From NCBI RefSeq assembly GCF_015291625.1, contig NZ_CP030047.1:1364001-1428000 (forward strand): a stretch of DNA of 64,000 bases, given 5' to 3'. The notes under the pieces were generated by a model. The model saw nothing but the letters and a program-made list of their open reading frames with translations, had not been told where the DNA came from and did no database searches. Numbering within the stretch: the stretch's first letter is position 1; every line of letters begins with the position of its first letter. Below, one piece after another: positions 50,124 to 57,849 of the stretch. A program made the translations under genes and the position numbers. This DNA comes from Bradyrhizobium sp. CCBAU 53421 (lineage in GTDB: Bacteria; Pseudomonadota; Alphaproteobacteria; Rhizobiales; Xanthobacteraceae).

Positions 50124-51533
50124 TCAGGCGGCCGGCGGGCCGTTGATGATCTGCAGCTGGGTGAATTCGGCGAGGCCTTCCTCGGCGAATTCGGTGCCGA
50201 TGCCAGACTGCTTGGCGCCGCCGAACGGAATGTTCGGGGCCATGTCGAGGTGCTTGTTGATCCACACCGTGCCCGCCTCGATCCGGGTCGCGATTTCATG
50301 CGCCCGCTTGATGTCCGACGACCACACCGAGGCGCCGAGGCCGTAGGTCGTGGCGTTGGCGCGGCGGATCACGTCGTCCTTGTCGGAATACTTGATCACG
50401 GGCAGCACCGGGCCGAACTGCTCCTCGTCGACCAGCTTGGAGCCTTCCTTGATGTCGCGCACGATGGTCGGCTCGATGAAATAGCCGGGACGGTCCATCG
50501 CGGCGCCGCCGGCGATCACGTTGCCGTTCTTGCGGGCGTCGTCGAGGAACGCCTTCACCTTCTCGTACTGCATCTTGTTCTGCAGCGGCCCGAGCTTGGT
50601 GCCCTGCTTGGAGCCGTCATCGACCACGGTGTTCTTCGCGATCGCGACCAGCTCGTTGCAGATCTCGTCATAGACGGATTCGTGCACATAGAGCCGCTTG
50701 ATGGCGAGGCAGACCTGGCCGGAGTTCTGGAACGCGCCCTCGAAGATGCCGGGCGCGACTTTCTTCGGATCGACGTCGTCGAGCACGATGCCGGCGTCGT
50801 TGCCGCCGAGCTCGAGCGTGATCCGCTTCAACGTCTGCGATGCGCTCGCCATCACCTTCTGTCCGGTCGCGGTCGAACCGGTGAAGGAGATCTTGCGGAT
50901 GTCGGGATGCTTGGTCATGTGATCGCCGAGATCGTTGGCGTCGGCGATGAAGTTCAGCACGCCCTTCGGCAGGATGTCCTTGACCAGCTCGGCAAAGCGC
51001 AGCGAGGCCAGCGGCGTGGTGGGCGCAGGCTTCACCACCAGCGTGTTGCCGGCGAGCAGCGCCGACGGCAACTTGAACGCCAGGATCAAAAGCGGATAGT
51101 TCCAGGGAATGATCGCGCCGACCACGCCGAGCGGGCGGCGATAGGCCTCGACCTTGCGGTCGCCGGAATTCTCGACCACGCGCATCGGCAGGTCGAGCGA
51201 GCCGAGATAGCGGAAGAAGCCCGCCATGCCCATCACTTCGCCGGTGGCATCCGCGAGCGGCTTGCCCTGTTCGCTGGTCAGGATGTGGGCGAGCTCGTTG
51301 GTGTTGGCCTCGATCGCCTCGGCCATCTTGATGATGAGCTTGCGGCGCTCTTCCATCGGCGTGGCGGCCCAGGCCGGGTAGGCGGCCTTCGCGGCGGCGA
51401 CGGCCTTGTCGAGCTGCTCCTTGGAGGCGCGGGGGCATTGCGCCACCACCTCTTCGGTCGCCGGATTGAGCACCGGCATAGTCTGGTCGCCGGGTACCAT
51501 CTTGCCGTCGATGAGAAGCTTGTAATCACTCAT
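50124..51533 (-). CDS. Aldehyde dehydrogenase family protein (ALDH 1)
   Basis: 469 aa NAD(P)-dependent aldehyde dehydrogenase. 'GAIIPWNYPLL' (catalytic Asn), 'KISFTGSTATGQKVM', general base in 'RITLELGGNDAG' and catalytic Cys in 'FQNSGQVCLAIKRLYV', plus 'FGPVLPVIKYSD' and 'PFGGAKQSGIGTEFAEEGL' at the C-terminus. Similar to succinate-semialdehyde/aminobutyraldehyde dehydrogenases. Its promoter region carries a 24-bp Mo-box-like element (51575-51598) 41 bases before ATG. DUF2478 gene downstream on the same strand. Confidence 0.93.
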   Translation of the reverse strand: MSDYKLLIDGKMVPGDQTMPVLNPATEEVVAQCPRASKEQLDKAVAAAKAAYPAWAATPMEERRKLIIKMAEAIEANTNELAHILTSEQGKPLADATGEVMGMAGFFRYLGSLDLPMRVVENSGDRKVEAYRRPLGVVGAIIPWNYPLLILAFKLPSALLAGNTLVVKPAPTTPLASLRFAELVKDILPKGVLNFIADANDLGDHMTKHPDIRKISFTGSTATGQKVMASASQTLKRITLELGGNDAGIVLDDVDPKKVAPGIFEGAFQNSGQVCLAIKRLYVHESVYDEICNELVAIAKNTVVDDGSKQGTKLGPLQNKMQYEKVKAFLDDARKNGNVIAGGAAMDRPGYFIEPTIVRDIKEGSKLVDEEQFGPVLPVIKYSDKDDVIRRANATTYGLGASVWSSDIKRAHEIATRIEAGTVWINKHLDMAPNIPFGGAKQSGIGTEFAEEGLAEFTQLQIINGPPAA

Positions 51534-51574
51534 AGGCTTTGCGCTCCCTGGTCAAACGGGCCCTTCGCGGGCCT

Positions 51575-51598
51575 CGCTATATCCAGACATATATCACG
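51575..51598. promoter_or_regulatory. Mo-box-like element upstream of ALDH 1
   Basis: CGCTATATC-N6-TATATCACG, compared with a ModE-type Mo-box half-site pair as I recall it (CGnTATATA-N6-TATATAnCG): one mismatch in each half. Lies in the divergent region between ALDH 1 and the 51711 gene. Binding by a ModE-like protein is a hypothesis. Confidence 0.45.
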
Positions 51599-51663
51599 GT
51601 TATGGTGGGCGGGCCACGGCCAAAGATGGCCGCCCAATAACGGCTGGACGGCGGCGGGCCACG

Positions 51664-51687
51664 CGATATATCCTTACGAATATAACG
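51664..51687. promoter_or_regulatory. Second Mo-box-like element, upstream of 51711 gene
   Basis: CGATATATC-N6-AATATAACG, arms 7 of 9 complementary, same 24-bp length as the other two elements. Ends 23 bases before the ATG at 51711, which is close enough for repression of that gene. Confidence 0.4.
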
Positions 51688-51710
51688 AAGAAATGATCTG
51701 GAGTGCCGGT

Positions 51711-52091
51711 ATGCAGATCGAAACCCAGGAGCTCACCACCTGCGAAGTCGCGCCCGACGGCTGCGCCATTTCGCTGGGATTCGTCGACGGCAAGGGTGAG
51801 CCCGCAACCATCCGCCTGTCGATCAACCAGGTCGGCGCGCTGGTGATGACGCTGCCCGGGTTGATCAGCAAGGCGCTGCAGACCCGTTTCGGCGACCAGA
51901 GTCTGCGCTACGCCTATCCGCTGGATTCATGGGTGCTCGAGCAGTCGACCGATCCGGCCCACGGCATGATGACGCTCAAGACCTCGGACGGCTTCAGCGT
52001 CTGTTTCTCGATCCCGCGCGCCCAGCAGAGCGAGCTCGGCGAGGCGCTGGTGGCGCAGCCGGCGACAAAGGTGCAGGTGCGGGCGAATTAA
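51711..52091 (+). CDS. Hypothetical protein divergent from ALDH 1
   Basis: 126 aa, no signal peptide. 'MQIETQELTTCEVAPDGCAISLGFVDGKGEPATIRLSINQVGALVMTLPGLISKALQTRFGDQ' then 'WVLEQSTDPAHGMMTLKTSDGFSVCFSIPRAQQSELGEAL'. Alternating hydrophobic strands suggest a small beta-sandwich/PilZ-like or cystatin-like fold, but no family is recognised. GGAG 8 bases before ATG 51711; an ATG at 51693 lies closer to the Mo-box-like element and is possible. Divergent from ALDH 1, sharing its regulatory region. Confidence 0.7.
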   Translation: MQIETQELTTCEVAPDGCAISLGFVDGKGEPATIRLSINQVGALVMTLPGLISKALQTRFGDQSLRYAYPLDSWVLEQSTDPAHGMMTLKTSDGFSVCFSIPRAQQSELGEALVAQPATKVQVRAN

Positions 52092-52096
52092 AGGTG

Positions 52097-52180
52097 CGTA
52101 GGGTGGGTTAGCCGAAGGCGTAACCCACCATTTGTGCCGCGGCGGGAGAAGAGGTGGGTTACGCTCGGCCAACCCACGCT
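52097..52180. repeat. Intergenic inverted repeat (GGGTGGGTTA type)
   Basis: 'GTAGGGTGGGTTAGCCGAAG' with 'GCGTAACCCACCA' on the left and 'GGTGGGTTACGCTCGGCC' with 'AACCCACGCTCC' on the right. The left stretch can pair with itself and with the right stretch. Immediately follows the 51711 gene. Confidence 0.7.
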
Positions 52181-52191
52181 CCGGACTATCA

Positions 52192-52323
52192 CCGTCATCC
52201 CCGCGCAAAGGCTTCGCCTTTGTCGCTGGAGGAGCGCGCTCTTGCGCGCGTCTCGAAGGATGAATCGGCCCTAGTCGGGCCGTCGACCCTTCGAGACGCG
52301 CTTCGCGCTCCTCAGGGTGACGG
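52192..52323. repeat. Intergenic palindromic repeat (family B, with AAAGGCTTCGCCTTTG insert)
   Basis: 'CCGTCATCCCCGCGCAAAGG', 'CTTCGCCTTTGTCGCTGGAG', then 'GCGCGTCTCGAAGGATGAA' and the mirror 'CCCTTCGAGACGCGCTTCGC', ending 'CCTCAGGGTGACGGG'. Shares the AAAGGCTTCGCCTTTG block with 61327-61480. Confidence 0.8.
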
Positions 52324-52378
52324 GATAAATAGCCGCATGGGTGGAGCTGTGCTCCACCCATCCTACGCGTCCTCCACG

Positions 52379-52461
52379 TCATTGCGAGCGAAGCGAAGCA
52401 ATCCATCCTTCCGCGTATGCGGCGCCATGGATTGCTTCGTCGCTTCGCTCCTCGCAATGAC
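52379..52461. repeat. Intergenic palindromic repeat (family A, CATTGCGAGCGAAGCGAAGCAATCC)
   Basis: 'GTCATTGCGAGCGAAGCGAA' plus 'GCAATCCATCC' mirrored by 'ATGGATTGCTTCGTCGCTTC' and 'GCTCCTCGCAATGAC': an 83-base near-palindrome. A second copy is at 57173-57256. It ends 10 bases before the SDR stop codon. Confidence 0.9.
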
Positions 52462-52470
52462 AGGCGGTGT

Positions 52471-53322
52471 TCACTTCCCCTTCACGAACGCCGCGAACGC
52501 ATCGCCGAAATCCGGGTGCCAGCGCGACAGCGGCGGGCGGTTCTCGACGATGTCGCCGGCGGCCCACAGGATACGGCGCTCGTCGAGCGCGCGCGGCACG
52601 TCGTTGTCGGGGCAGAGGATATAGAAATCGCCCGCGGCGAGGTGCTCGATCATGAAGTCGACGGTCTGCTCCGCCGTCCAGGCGCCGGCCGGCTTTTCGG
52701 TGCGGCCGCGCGCGGTCAGTCCGGTGAAGACAAAGCCCGGGATCAACAGATGCGCTGAAATCCTGCAGCCGTCGGTGTTGCGCAGCTCGTGCTGCAGCGC
52801 CTCGGTGAACGCCTTCACGCCGGCCTTGGAGACGTTGTAGGCGGGATCGCCCGGCGGCGTGGTGATGCCCTGCTTGGAGCCGGTGTTGATGATCAGTCCC
52901 GGCTTGCCGCGCTTGATCATGTTGGGCGCGAACGCCTGCGTGCCGTTGATCACGCCCCACAGATTGACGCCAAGGATGCGCTGCCAATTGTCCGCCGGCC
53001 CGAACATCGCGCTGCCGGGCTGGATGCCGGCATTGTTCATCAGGATGTCGGTGCCGCCGAACCTCGAAGCGACGGCGGCCTCGAGGCTTGCGACTTCATC
53101 GGGACGGCTGACATCGACCGCAGCCGTCATGATGTCGGCCGCGCCGCCCGGCGCCGCAGATGACAGTTTTGCGGCGGCCGCCTTCAGCCTGTCATCGCCG
53201 AGATCGGCGATGCAGACCTTCATGCCGGCTTCGGCAAACCGTGTCGCTGCGGCAAGCCCGATGCCGGAGGCGCCGCCGGTGATCACGGCAACATGATTGG
53301 CTGATATCACGGGATGGGGCAT
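52471..53322 (-). CDS. Short-chain dehydrogenase/reductase
   Basis: 283 aa. Cofactor motif 'AVITGGASGIGLAAATRFAEAG', 'ILMNNAGIQPG', catalytic Ser in 'LIINTGSKQGI' and Y-x3-K in 'DPAYNVSKAGVKAFTEAL', so an intact classical SDR. The C-terminal ~60 residues 'DFYILCPDNDVPRALDERRILWAAGDIVENRPPLSRWHPDF' are shared with a subgroup of rhizobial SDRs of unknown substrate. Start taken as ATG 53322 ('MPHPVIS'); an ATG 12 bases upstream (53334) is equally possible. Divergent from ALDH 2. Confidence 0.9.
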   Translation of the reverse strand: MPHPVISANHVAVITGGASGIGLAAATRFAEAGMKVCIADLGDDRLKAAAAKLSSAAPGGAADIMTAAVDVSRPDEVASLEAAVASRFGGTDILMNNAGIQPGSAMFGPADNWQRILGVNLWGVINGTQAFAPNMIKRGKPGLIINTGSKQGITTPPGDPAYNVSKAGVKAFTEALQHELRNTDGCRISAHLLIPGFVFTGLTARGRTEKPAGAWTAEQTVDFMIEHLAAGDFYILCPDNDVPRALDERRILWAAGDIVENRPPLSRWHPDFGDAFAAFVKGK

Positions 53323-53449
53323 CGTCGCTCTCATTTGTGGCTGAGTTGGAAAATCAGTATATCGCACCTGGCCTGCACGCAGGCGCATGGGAGGTTTTCA
53401 TGCGCGCCACCCTCGACAACGCTTGCCTCGCTTTACGGTTTCGCGGCCG

Positions 53450-53473
53450 CGCTGTAGAATCGTCGATATAACG
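53450..53473. promoter_or_regulatory. Mo-box-like element upstream of ALDH 2
   Basis: CGCTGTAGA-N6-GATATAACG, 15 of 18 arm positions match a CGCTATATA-N6-TATATAACG pattern. Ends 42 bases before the ATG of ALDH 2, almost the same distance as the element before ALDH 1 (41 bases). Weaker symmetry than the other sites. Confidence 0.35.
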
Positions 53474-53515
53474 CTTCCAAAAGACCTCAGCCGACATTTT
53501 ACAGGGAGTGCAAAC

Positions 53516-55012
53516 ATGGCTGTTTCGCAAGCTATTCCGATTACGCGCCATCCTTATGCCGATGGCTCCTACAAGAAGATGCTGATCGACGGCAAATGGG
53601 TCGACGCCGCCTCCGGCAAGAAATTCGAAACCCACAACCCCGCCACCGGTGAGCTGCTCGCCTCTGTCGCCGAGGGCGATGCCGAGGACATCAACCGTGC
53701 GGTTGCGGCGGCGCGCCGCGCCTTCGAAGGGCCGTGGAGCAAGGTGAAGCCGTTCGAGCGGCAGAACATGCTGCTCAAGCTCGCCGAACTGGTCGAGGCC
53801 AATTTCGAGGAACTGTCCCAGCTCGACACGCTCGACATGGGCGCGCCGATCAGCCGCACCCGCGGCAACAAGCTGCGCGCGCTCGGCATGTTGCGCTACT
53901 ATGCAGGCCAGGCCACCGCGATCCACGGCGAGACCATCGATAACTCGCTGCCCGGCGAGATCTTCTCCTACACGCTGAAGGAGCCGATTGGCGTGGTCGG
54001 CGCCATCATCCCATGGAACGGGCCGTTGACCGCCTCGATCTGGAAGATCGGTCCCGCGATCGCGACCGGCTGCACCGTGGTGCTGAAGCCGGCCGAGGAA
54101 TCGCCGCTGACCTCGCTGCGCATCGGCGAGCTCTGCATGGAGGCCGGCATTCCGCCCGGCGTCGTCAACGTCGTGCCGGGCTATGGCGAGACCGCGGGCG
54201 CCGCGCTCGCCTCGCATCCCGATGTCGACAAGGTCGCCTTCACCGGCTCGCACGTCACGGGTCAATCGATCATCCGTGCCTCGGCCGGCAACCTCAAGCG
54301 GGTCTCGCTCGAGCTCGGCGGCAAGTCGCCGGACATCGTGTTCGCCGATGCCGATCTCGACGCGGCGGTGCCGGGCGCTGCGATGGCGGTGTTCGCCAAC
54401 TCCGGCCAGATCTGCAGCGCCGGCACGCGGCTGTTCGTCGAGCAGAAGGTCTATGACGAATTCGTCGGTCGTGTCGCCGAGTTCGGCAAGAAGCTGCGGG
54501 TCGGCAACGGCCTCGACCCCAACACCCAGATCGGGCCGTTGGTGTCGCAGCAGCAGATGGATCGCGTCTCAGGCTATCTCGACATCGGCCAGAAGGAAGG
54601 CGCCAAGGCGCTGGCCGGCGGCGGCCGCCTCACCGAGGGCGCGCTGTCGAAGGGCTATTTCGTGCAGCCGACCGTGTTTGCCAATGTGCAGGACAACATG
54701 CGCATCGCGCAGGAGGAGATCTTCGGCCCGGTGATCTCGGCGATCTCGTTCAAGGACCCGGAGGAGCTGATCAAGCGCGCCAACGCCACCACCTTCGGCC
54801 TCGGCTCGGGCGTCTGGACCACCAATGTCAGCAAGGCGCACCAGGTCGCCAAGGCGCTGCGAGCCGGCTCGGTCTGGGTCAATTGCTACCAGGCCATGGA
54901 CCCGGCGGTGCCGTTCGGCGGCTACAAGATGAGCGGCTACGGCCGCGAGTCCGGCAAGCAGCACGTCGAGGAATATCTCAACGTCAAGGCAGTCTGGATC
55001 AAGACGGGCTAG
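53516..55012 (+). CDS. Aldehyde dehydrogenase family protein (ALDH 2)
   Basis: 498 aa. 'GVVGAIIPWNGPLTASIW' with catalytic Asn, 'VAFTGSHVTGQSI', 'RVSLELGGKSPDIVFADAD', catalytic Cys in 'FANSGQICSAGTRLFVEQ', 'EEIFGPVISAISFKD' and 'PFGGYKMSGYGRESGKQ'. Typical class of betaine/retinal/phenylacetaldehyde dehydrogenases. RBS AGGGAG 8 bases before ATG 53516. Divergent from the SDR, suggesting an alcohol-to-aldehyde-to-acid pair acting on one substrate. Confidence 0.94.
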   Translation: MAVSQAIPITRHPYADGSYKKMLIDGKWVDAASGKKFETHNPATGELLASVAEGDAEDINRAVAAARRAFEGPWSKVKPFERQNMLLKLAELVEANFEELSQLDTLDMGAPISRTRGNKLRALGMLRYYAGQATAIHGETIDNSLPGEIFSYTLKEPIGVVGAIIPWNGPLTASIWKIGPAIATGCTVVLKPAEESPLTSLRIGELCMEAGIPPGVVNVVPGYGETAGAALASHPDVDKVAFTGSHVTGQSIIRASAGNLKRVSLELGGKSPDIVFADADLDAAVPGAAMAVFANSGQICSAGTRLFVEQKVYDEFVGRVAEFGKKLRVGNGLDPNTQIGPLVSQQQMDRVSGYLDIGQKEGAKALAGGGRLTEGALSKGYFVQPTVFANVQDNMRIAQEEIFGPVISAISFKDPEELIKRANATTFGLGSGVWTTNVSKAHQVAKALRAGSVWVNCYQAMDPAVPFGGYKMSGYGRESGKQHVEEYLNVKAVWIKTG

Positions 55013-55065
55013 GCGGTGCTTCCTGCCTCTCGCCGCCTGCGGCGGGCAATCGCATATGGCATTGT

Positions 55066-55115
55066 AGTCATCCTTCGAGACGCCCGCCGTTGGCGGGCTC
55101 TTCAAGATGACGGGG
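55066..55115. repeat. Short palindromic repeat (family B, half-size)
   Basis: 'GTCATCCTTCGAGACGCCCG', 'CCGTTGGCGGGCTC' and 'TTCAAGATGACGGGG' form a short, 50-base version of the family B palindrome. Lies in the 55013-55442 gap after ALDH 2. Confidence 0.6.
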
Positions 55116-55135
55116 TGATTGCTCAGCTTCCTCAG

Positions 55136-55260
55136 TGTCATCACCCGCGCATGCGGGTGATCCAGTATTCCAGAGACCGCAGTGCTTGAGCCGAAGGGCC
55201 GCGGCGTACTGGATCGCCCGGTCCATGTGCGCAATTGCGCACAGGCCGGGCGATGACGGT
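55136..55260. repeat. Intergenic repeat (CATCACCCGCGCATGCGGGTGATCCAGTA type)
   Basis: 'TCATCACCCGCGCATGCGGG' and 'TGATCCAGTATTCCAGAG' on the left; 'GTACTGGATCGCCCGGTCC', 'CAATTGCGCACAGGCCGGGCG' truncated to 'GCACAGGCCGGGCGATGACG' on the right. A 125-base composite palindrome. The remaining 180 bases to the ModE-like gene's end contain no gene. Confidence 0.7.
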
Positions 55261-55442
55261 GGTGAAAGAGGAGATAGCCTCTCCTCACCTCAACGTCTGC
55301 ATGATTTCGGAATATTAGAAATATACCCTTGAGTTGCCCGACGTGTCAAGTGACTTTGTCGGACGCCGGCCGCCGCCGGCTACTGTGCATGGGGTTGTTT
55401 TCGATATTTTCGTAATGCGCCCCGTGACGGCCGCCCGTCCGC

Positions 55443-55826
55443 TTACCGTCCCGCGGCCCTCTTCGGCTTGCCGATGTCGCTGCGCAGCGCCTCGAGATCC
55501 TTGCGCACGGCGGTCGCCGCATCGCGCTCGATCTTGCGGTAGCGCGCCACCAAGGAGAGGCCGAACGGGGTCAGCACCGCGCCGCCGCCGTTCTTGCCGC
55601 CGGTCTGGCGCTCCACCGCGGCCTGCCGGCAGATGCGGTTGATCTCGTCGACCAGGTCCCAGGCGCGCTTGTAGCTCATGTCCATGGCGCGGCCGGCGGC
55701 GGAGATCGAGCCGCATTCCTTGATCTGCTCGAGCAGCAGGATCTTGCCCGGCCCGATACGGTCTTCGGCATCGAGATCGATGCGGACGCTCAATGAGGGG
55801 AGCGATGTGGCGCTCTGTTTCGACAT
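55443..55826 (-). CDS. ModE-type N-terminal winged-helix protein without molybdate domain
   Basis: 127 aa. 'RIGPGKILLLEQIKECGSISAAGRAMDMSYKRAWDLVDEINRICRQAAVERQTGGKNGGGAVLTPFGLSLVARYRKIE' is the ModE DNA-binding domain (SYKRAWxLVDxxN, then TGGxxGGGAxLTxxG). Full ModE (~260 aa) adds two MOP/TOBE molybdate-binding domains; here only ~25 basic residues follow (LRSDIGKPKRAAGR). Such short ModE-N proteins are widespread in alphaproteobacteria. It could be a Mo-independent binder of Mo-box-like sites or use a separate Mop protein. Divergent from the Old Yellow Enzyme gene. Confidence 0.88.
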   Translation of the reverse strand: MSKQSATSLPSLSVRIDLDAEDRIGPGKILLLEQIKECGSISAAGRAMDMSYKRAWDLVDEINRICRQAAVERQTGGKNGGGAVLTPFGLSLVARYRKIERDAATAVRKDLEALRSDIGKPKRAAGR

Positions 55827-55842
55827 GGCAAGCCTGCTTGTC

Positions 55843-55901
55843 TGTTCGCTAGATTGCCACTACCTGCTTTTGCGAACAAGATGAACCCGTGACATAACGG
55901 G
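55843..55901. promoter_or_regulatory. Inverted repeats between ModE-like gene and Old Yellow Enzyme gene
   Basis: TGTTCGC (55843-55849) and GCGAACA (55872-55878) are perfect mirror arms 22 bases apart, and CCCGT (55886-55890) with ACGGG (55897-55901) form a second short pair, in the 102-base divergent gap. Candidate binding sites for the ModE-like protein or another regulator. Confidence 0.3.
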
Positions 55902-55928
55902 ACATCACAAAGAATAATCGGGGTAGGC

Positions 55929-57056
55929 ATGAGTTCTCCATCGCTGTTTTCGCCGCTCAAGGTCGGTCCCTATGAGCTGAAGCACCGCGTCGTGATGGCG
56001 CCGCTGACGCGGATGCGGGCGGCGCGGCCGAGCCTCGCGCCGCGGCCGATGAACGCGGAATATTATGCGCAGCGCGCCACACAAGGCGGCCTCTTGATCG
56101 CGGAAGCCTCGCCGGTGGTCGCGACCGGCTTCGGCAATCCCGGCGTCCCCGGCATCTACAGCGAGGCCCAGATCGCGGGCTGGCGCGAGGTGGTGGATGC
56201 CGTGCACGCCAGGGGCGGGCTGATCTTCCTGCAGCTCTGGCACGTCGGCCGGGTCTCGCATTCCTCGTTCCAGCCGGATGGCGCGCTGCCGGTGGCGCCG
56301 TCGGCGGTCGCGATCCCCTCCGAGTTCAAGTGCATGACGGCGGACGGCAAGGTGGTCGATTACGAGACGCCGCGTGCGCTCGAGATCGGCGAGGTCGCCC
56401 TGATGGTCGAGGCCTACCGGCAGGGCGCCAAGAACGCGCTCGCCGCCGGCTTCGACGGCGTCGAGATTCATGGCGCCAACGGCTATCTGATCGAGCAGTT
56501 CCTGCAATCGCGCAGCAACCTGCGCACCGACCAGTATGGCGGCTCGATCGAGAACCGCGTCCGCTTCCTGCTGGAGGTGACGCAGGCGGTGACCGAGGTG
56601 TGGGGCGCCAACCGCGTCGGCGTGCGGCTCTCGCCCTACGGCATCGCCAATGGCAGCGGCGAGGCCGACCCGATGCCGCTCTACAGCCATGCCATCAAAG
56701 CGCTGGACAAGTTCGGGCTCGCCTATCTGCATTTCATCGAGCCGCGCGCCTCGGGCACCGGCCGCGCCGAGGTCGACTGGCAGAACGTGCCGTCCGCGAT
56801 GGTGCTGTACCGTCCGATGTGGAGCGGCGTGCTGATCACGGCCGGCAATTTCGTCAGCGATAGCGCGCAGAGCGCGGTCGCGGAAGGCCATGCCGATGCG
56901 ATCGCGTTCGGCCGTTACTTCATCTCCAACCCGGACCTGCCGCGCCGCCTGCAACGCGGCTATCCGCTGACCAAGTACAATCGCGCGACCTTCTATGCCG
57001 GCGAGGAGAAGGGTTACACGGATTATCCCGTGCACGACGAACTGGCGCAGGCGTAA
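55929..57056 (+). CDS. Old Yellow Enzyme-family alkene reductase (NemA-like)
   Basis: 375 aa TIM-barrel FMN enzyme reducing alpha,beta-unsaturated carbonyls and nitro compounds with NAD(P)H. 'HRVVMAPLTRMRA' (T/C26 region reads Thr), 'GGLIFLQLWHVGRVSH', substrate-binding His/Asn in 'GVEIHGANGYLIEQFLQSRSNLRTDQYGGSIENR', and 'SGVLITAGNF...ADAIAFGRYFISNPDLPRRL'. The HGAN pair and YGG motif place it in the NemA/XenB class. GTG-free clear start at ATG 55929 with GGGGTAGG RBS. Divergent from the ModE-like gene. Confidence 0.93.
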   Translation: MSSPSLFSPLKVGPYELKHRVVMAPLTRMRAARPSLAPRPMNAEYYAQRATQGGLLIAEASPVVATGFGNPGVPGIYSEAQIAGWREVVDAVHARGGLIFLQLWHVGRVSHSSFQPDGALPVAPSAVAIPSEFKCMTADGKVVDYETPRALEIGEVALMVEAYRQGAKNALAAGFDGVEIHGANGYLIEQFLQSRSNLRTDQYGGSIENRVRFLLEVTQAVTEVWGANRVGVRLSPYGIANGSGEADPMPLYSHAIKALDKFGLAYLHFIEPRASGTGRAEVDWQNVPSAMVLYRPMWSGVLITAGNFVSDSAQSAVAEGHADAIAFGRYFISNPDLPRRLQRGYPLTKYNRATFYAGEEKGYTDYPVHDELAQA

Positions 57057-57070
57057 GTCTTCGTGGCTTC

Positions 57071-57160
57071 GTAGCCCGGATGAAGCGCAGCGCAATCCGG
57101 GGCTCATGCATCGGCGGATCAACCGTTCCCGGATTTCGCTTCGCTGCATCCGGGCTACGA
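57071..57160. repeat. Intergenic palindromic repeat (TAGCCCGGATGAAGCGCAGCGCAATCCGGG)
   Basis: 'TAGCCCGGATGAAGCGCAGC' with 'GCAATCCGGGGC' mirrored by 'CCCGGATTTCGCTTCGCTGC' and 'ATCCGGGCTACG'; about 90 bases. A known style of rhizobial repeat. Downstream of the Old Yellow Enzyme gene. Confidence 0.85.
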
Positions 57161-57172
57161 TAGTCTCTCTCC

Positions 57173-57256
57173 GTCATTGCGAGCGAAGCGAAGCAATCCA
57201 TATCTCCTGGTATGCGGAGGGATGGCTTGCTTCGTCGCTTCGCTCCTCGCAATGAC
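57173..57256. repeat. Intergenic palindromic repeat (family A)
   Basis: Second copy of the element at 52379-52461 ('GTCATTGCGAGCGAAGCGAA' ... 'GCTCCTCGCAATGAC') with a different 25-base centre. Ends 24 bases before the ATG at 57280, so it may overlap that gene's promoter. Confidence 0.9.
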
Positions 57257-57279
57257 GCTGAGCAATGGAGCGTCCCCCA

Positions 57280-57795
57280 ATGTTTCCGGACGACGAGTTC
57301 GAGCTAACCAAAAAGCCAAAACCCGTGGCGCTGGCGAAGCCCGCGGCCGGCCAGTGCCTGTGCGGCAAAGTGCGGTTCGAGATCGACGTGCCGGCGCGCT
57401 GGGCCTGGCACGACCACACTGCCGCGAGCCGCCGCGCGCATGGCGCTGTCTACGCGACCTATGTCGGCAGCTGGAAGAAGCGCTTCCGCATCACGCAAGG
57501 CGAACGCGAGCTCTCGCGCTACGAGGATGCCGCGACCAAGACCGCGCGCAGCTTCTGCGCCAATTGCGGCACGCCCGTCATCTATGAGCGTGCGCGGTCG
57601 CCGCACATGGTGAACATCCCGCGCGCGCTGTTTTCGGGGCGCACCGGCCGGCAGCCGCTCTACCACATCGCGATCGAGGAATTGCAGGAGTGGGCCTACA
57701 CCGGCGAGCCGCTGGTGCCGCTGAAGGGCTATCCCGGCGTGGTCTGGCAGCGTTCGAAAAGGAAGAAGCGCAGCGAGCGCGAGGGGATGTTCTAG
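57280..57795 (+). CDS. GFA/CENP-V-fold zinc protein
   Basis: 171 aa. Glutathione-dependent formaldehyde-activating (GFA) domain: 'GQCLCGKVRFEIDVPAR' (C-x-C-G-x-V), later 'ARSFCANCGTPVIYE' (C-x2-C-G), and 'YHIAIEELQEWAYTGEPL'. The middle zinc ligand pair of canonical Gfa (C-x2-C/H) is replaced by 'WHDHTAAS', so one zinc site may be lost. ATG 57280 has GGAG nine bases upstream; ATG 57265 would also be possible. True Gfa function is unproven for the family; an unassigned zinc hydrolase/isomerase is as likely. Confidence 0.8.
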   Translation: MFPDDEFELTKKPKPVALAKPAAGQCLCGKVRFEIDVPARWAWHDHTAASRRAHGAVYATYVGSWKKRFRITQGERELSRYEDAATKTARSFCANCGTPVIYERARSPHMVNIPRALFSGRTGRQPLYHIAIEELQEWAYTGEPLVPLKGYPGVVWQRSKRKKRSEREGMF

Positions 57796-57849
57796 GCAGT
57801 TTCGGTTTTGATTGAATCGCGGGGCCGGGCGAGGCGCACCGGCGCGGCG

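Noticed and set aside
49908..52091. Very long plus-strand frame including the antisense of ALDH 1
   Set aside because: Only the last 126 codons (from 51711) lie outside ALDH 1 and have a ribosome-binding site and protein-like composition; the rest is antisense.
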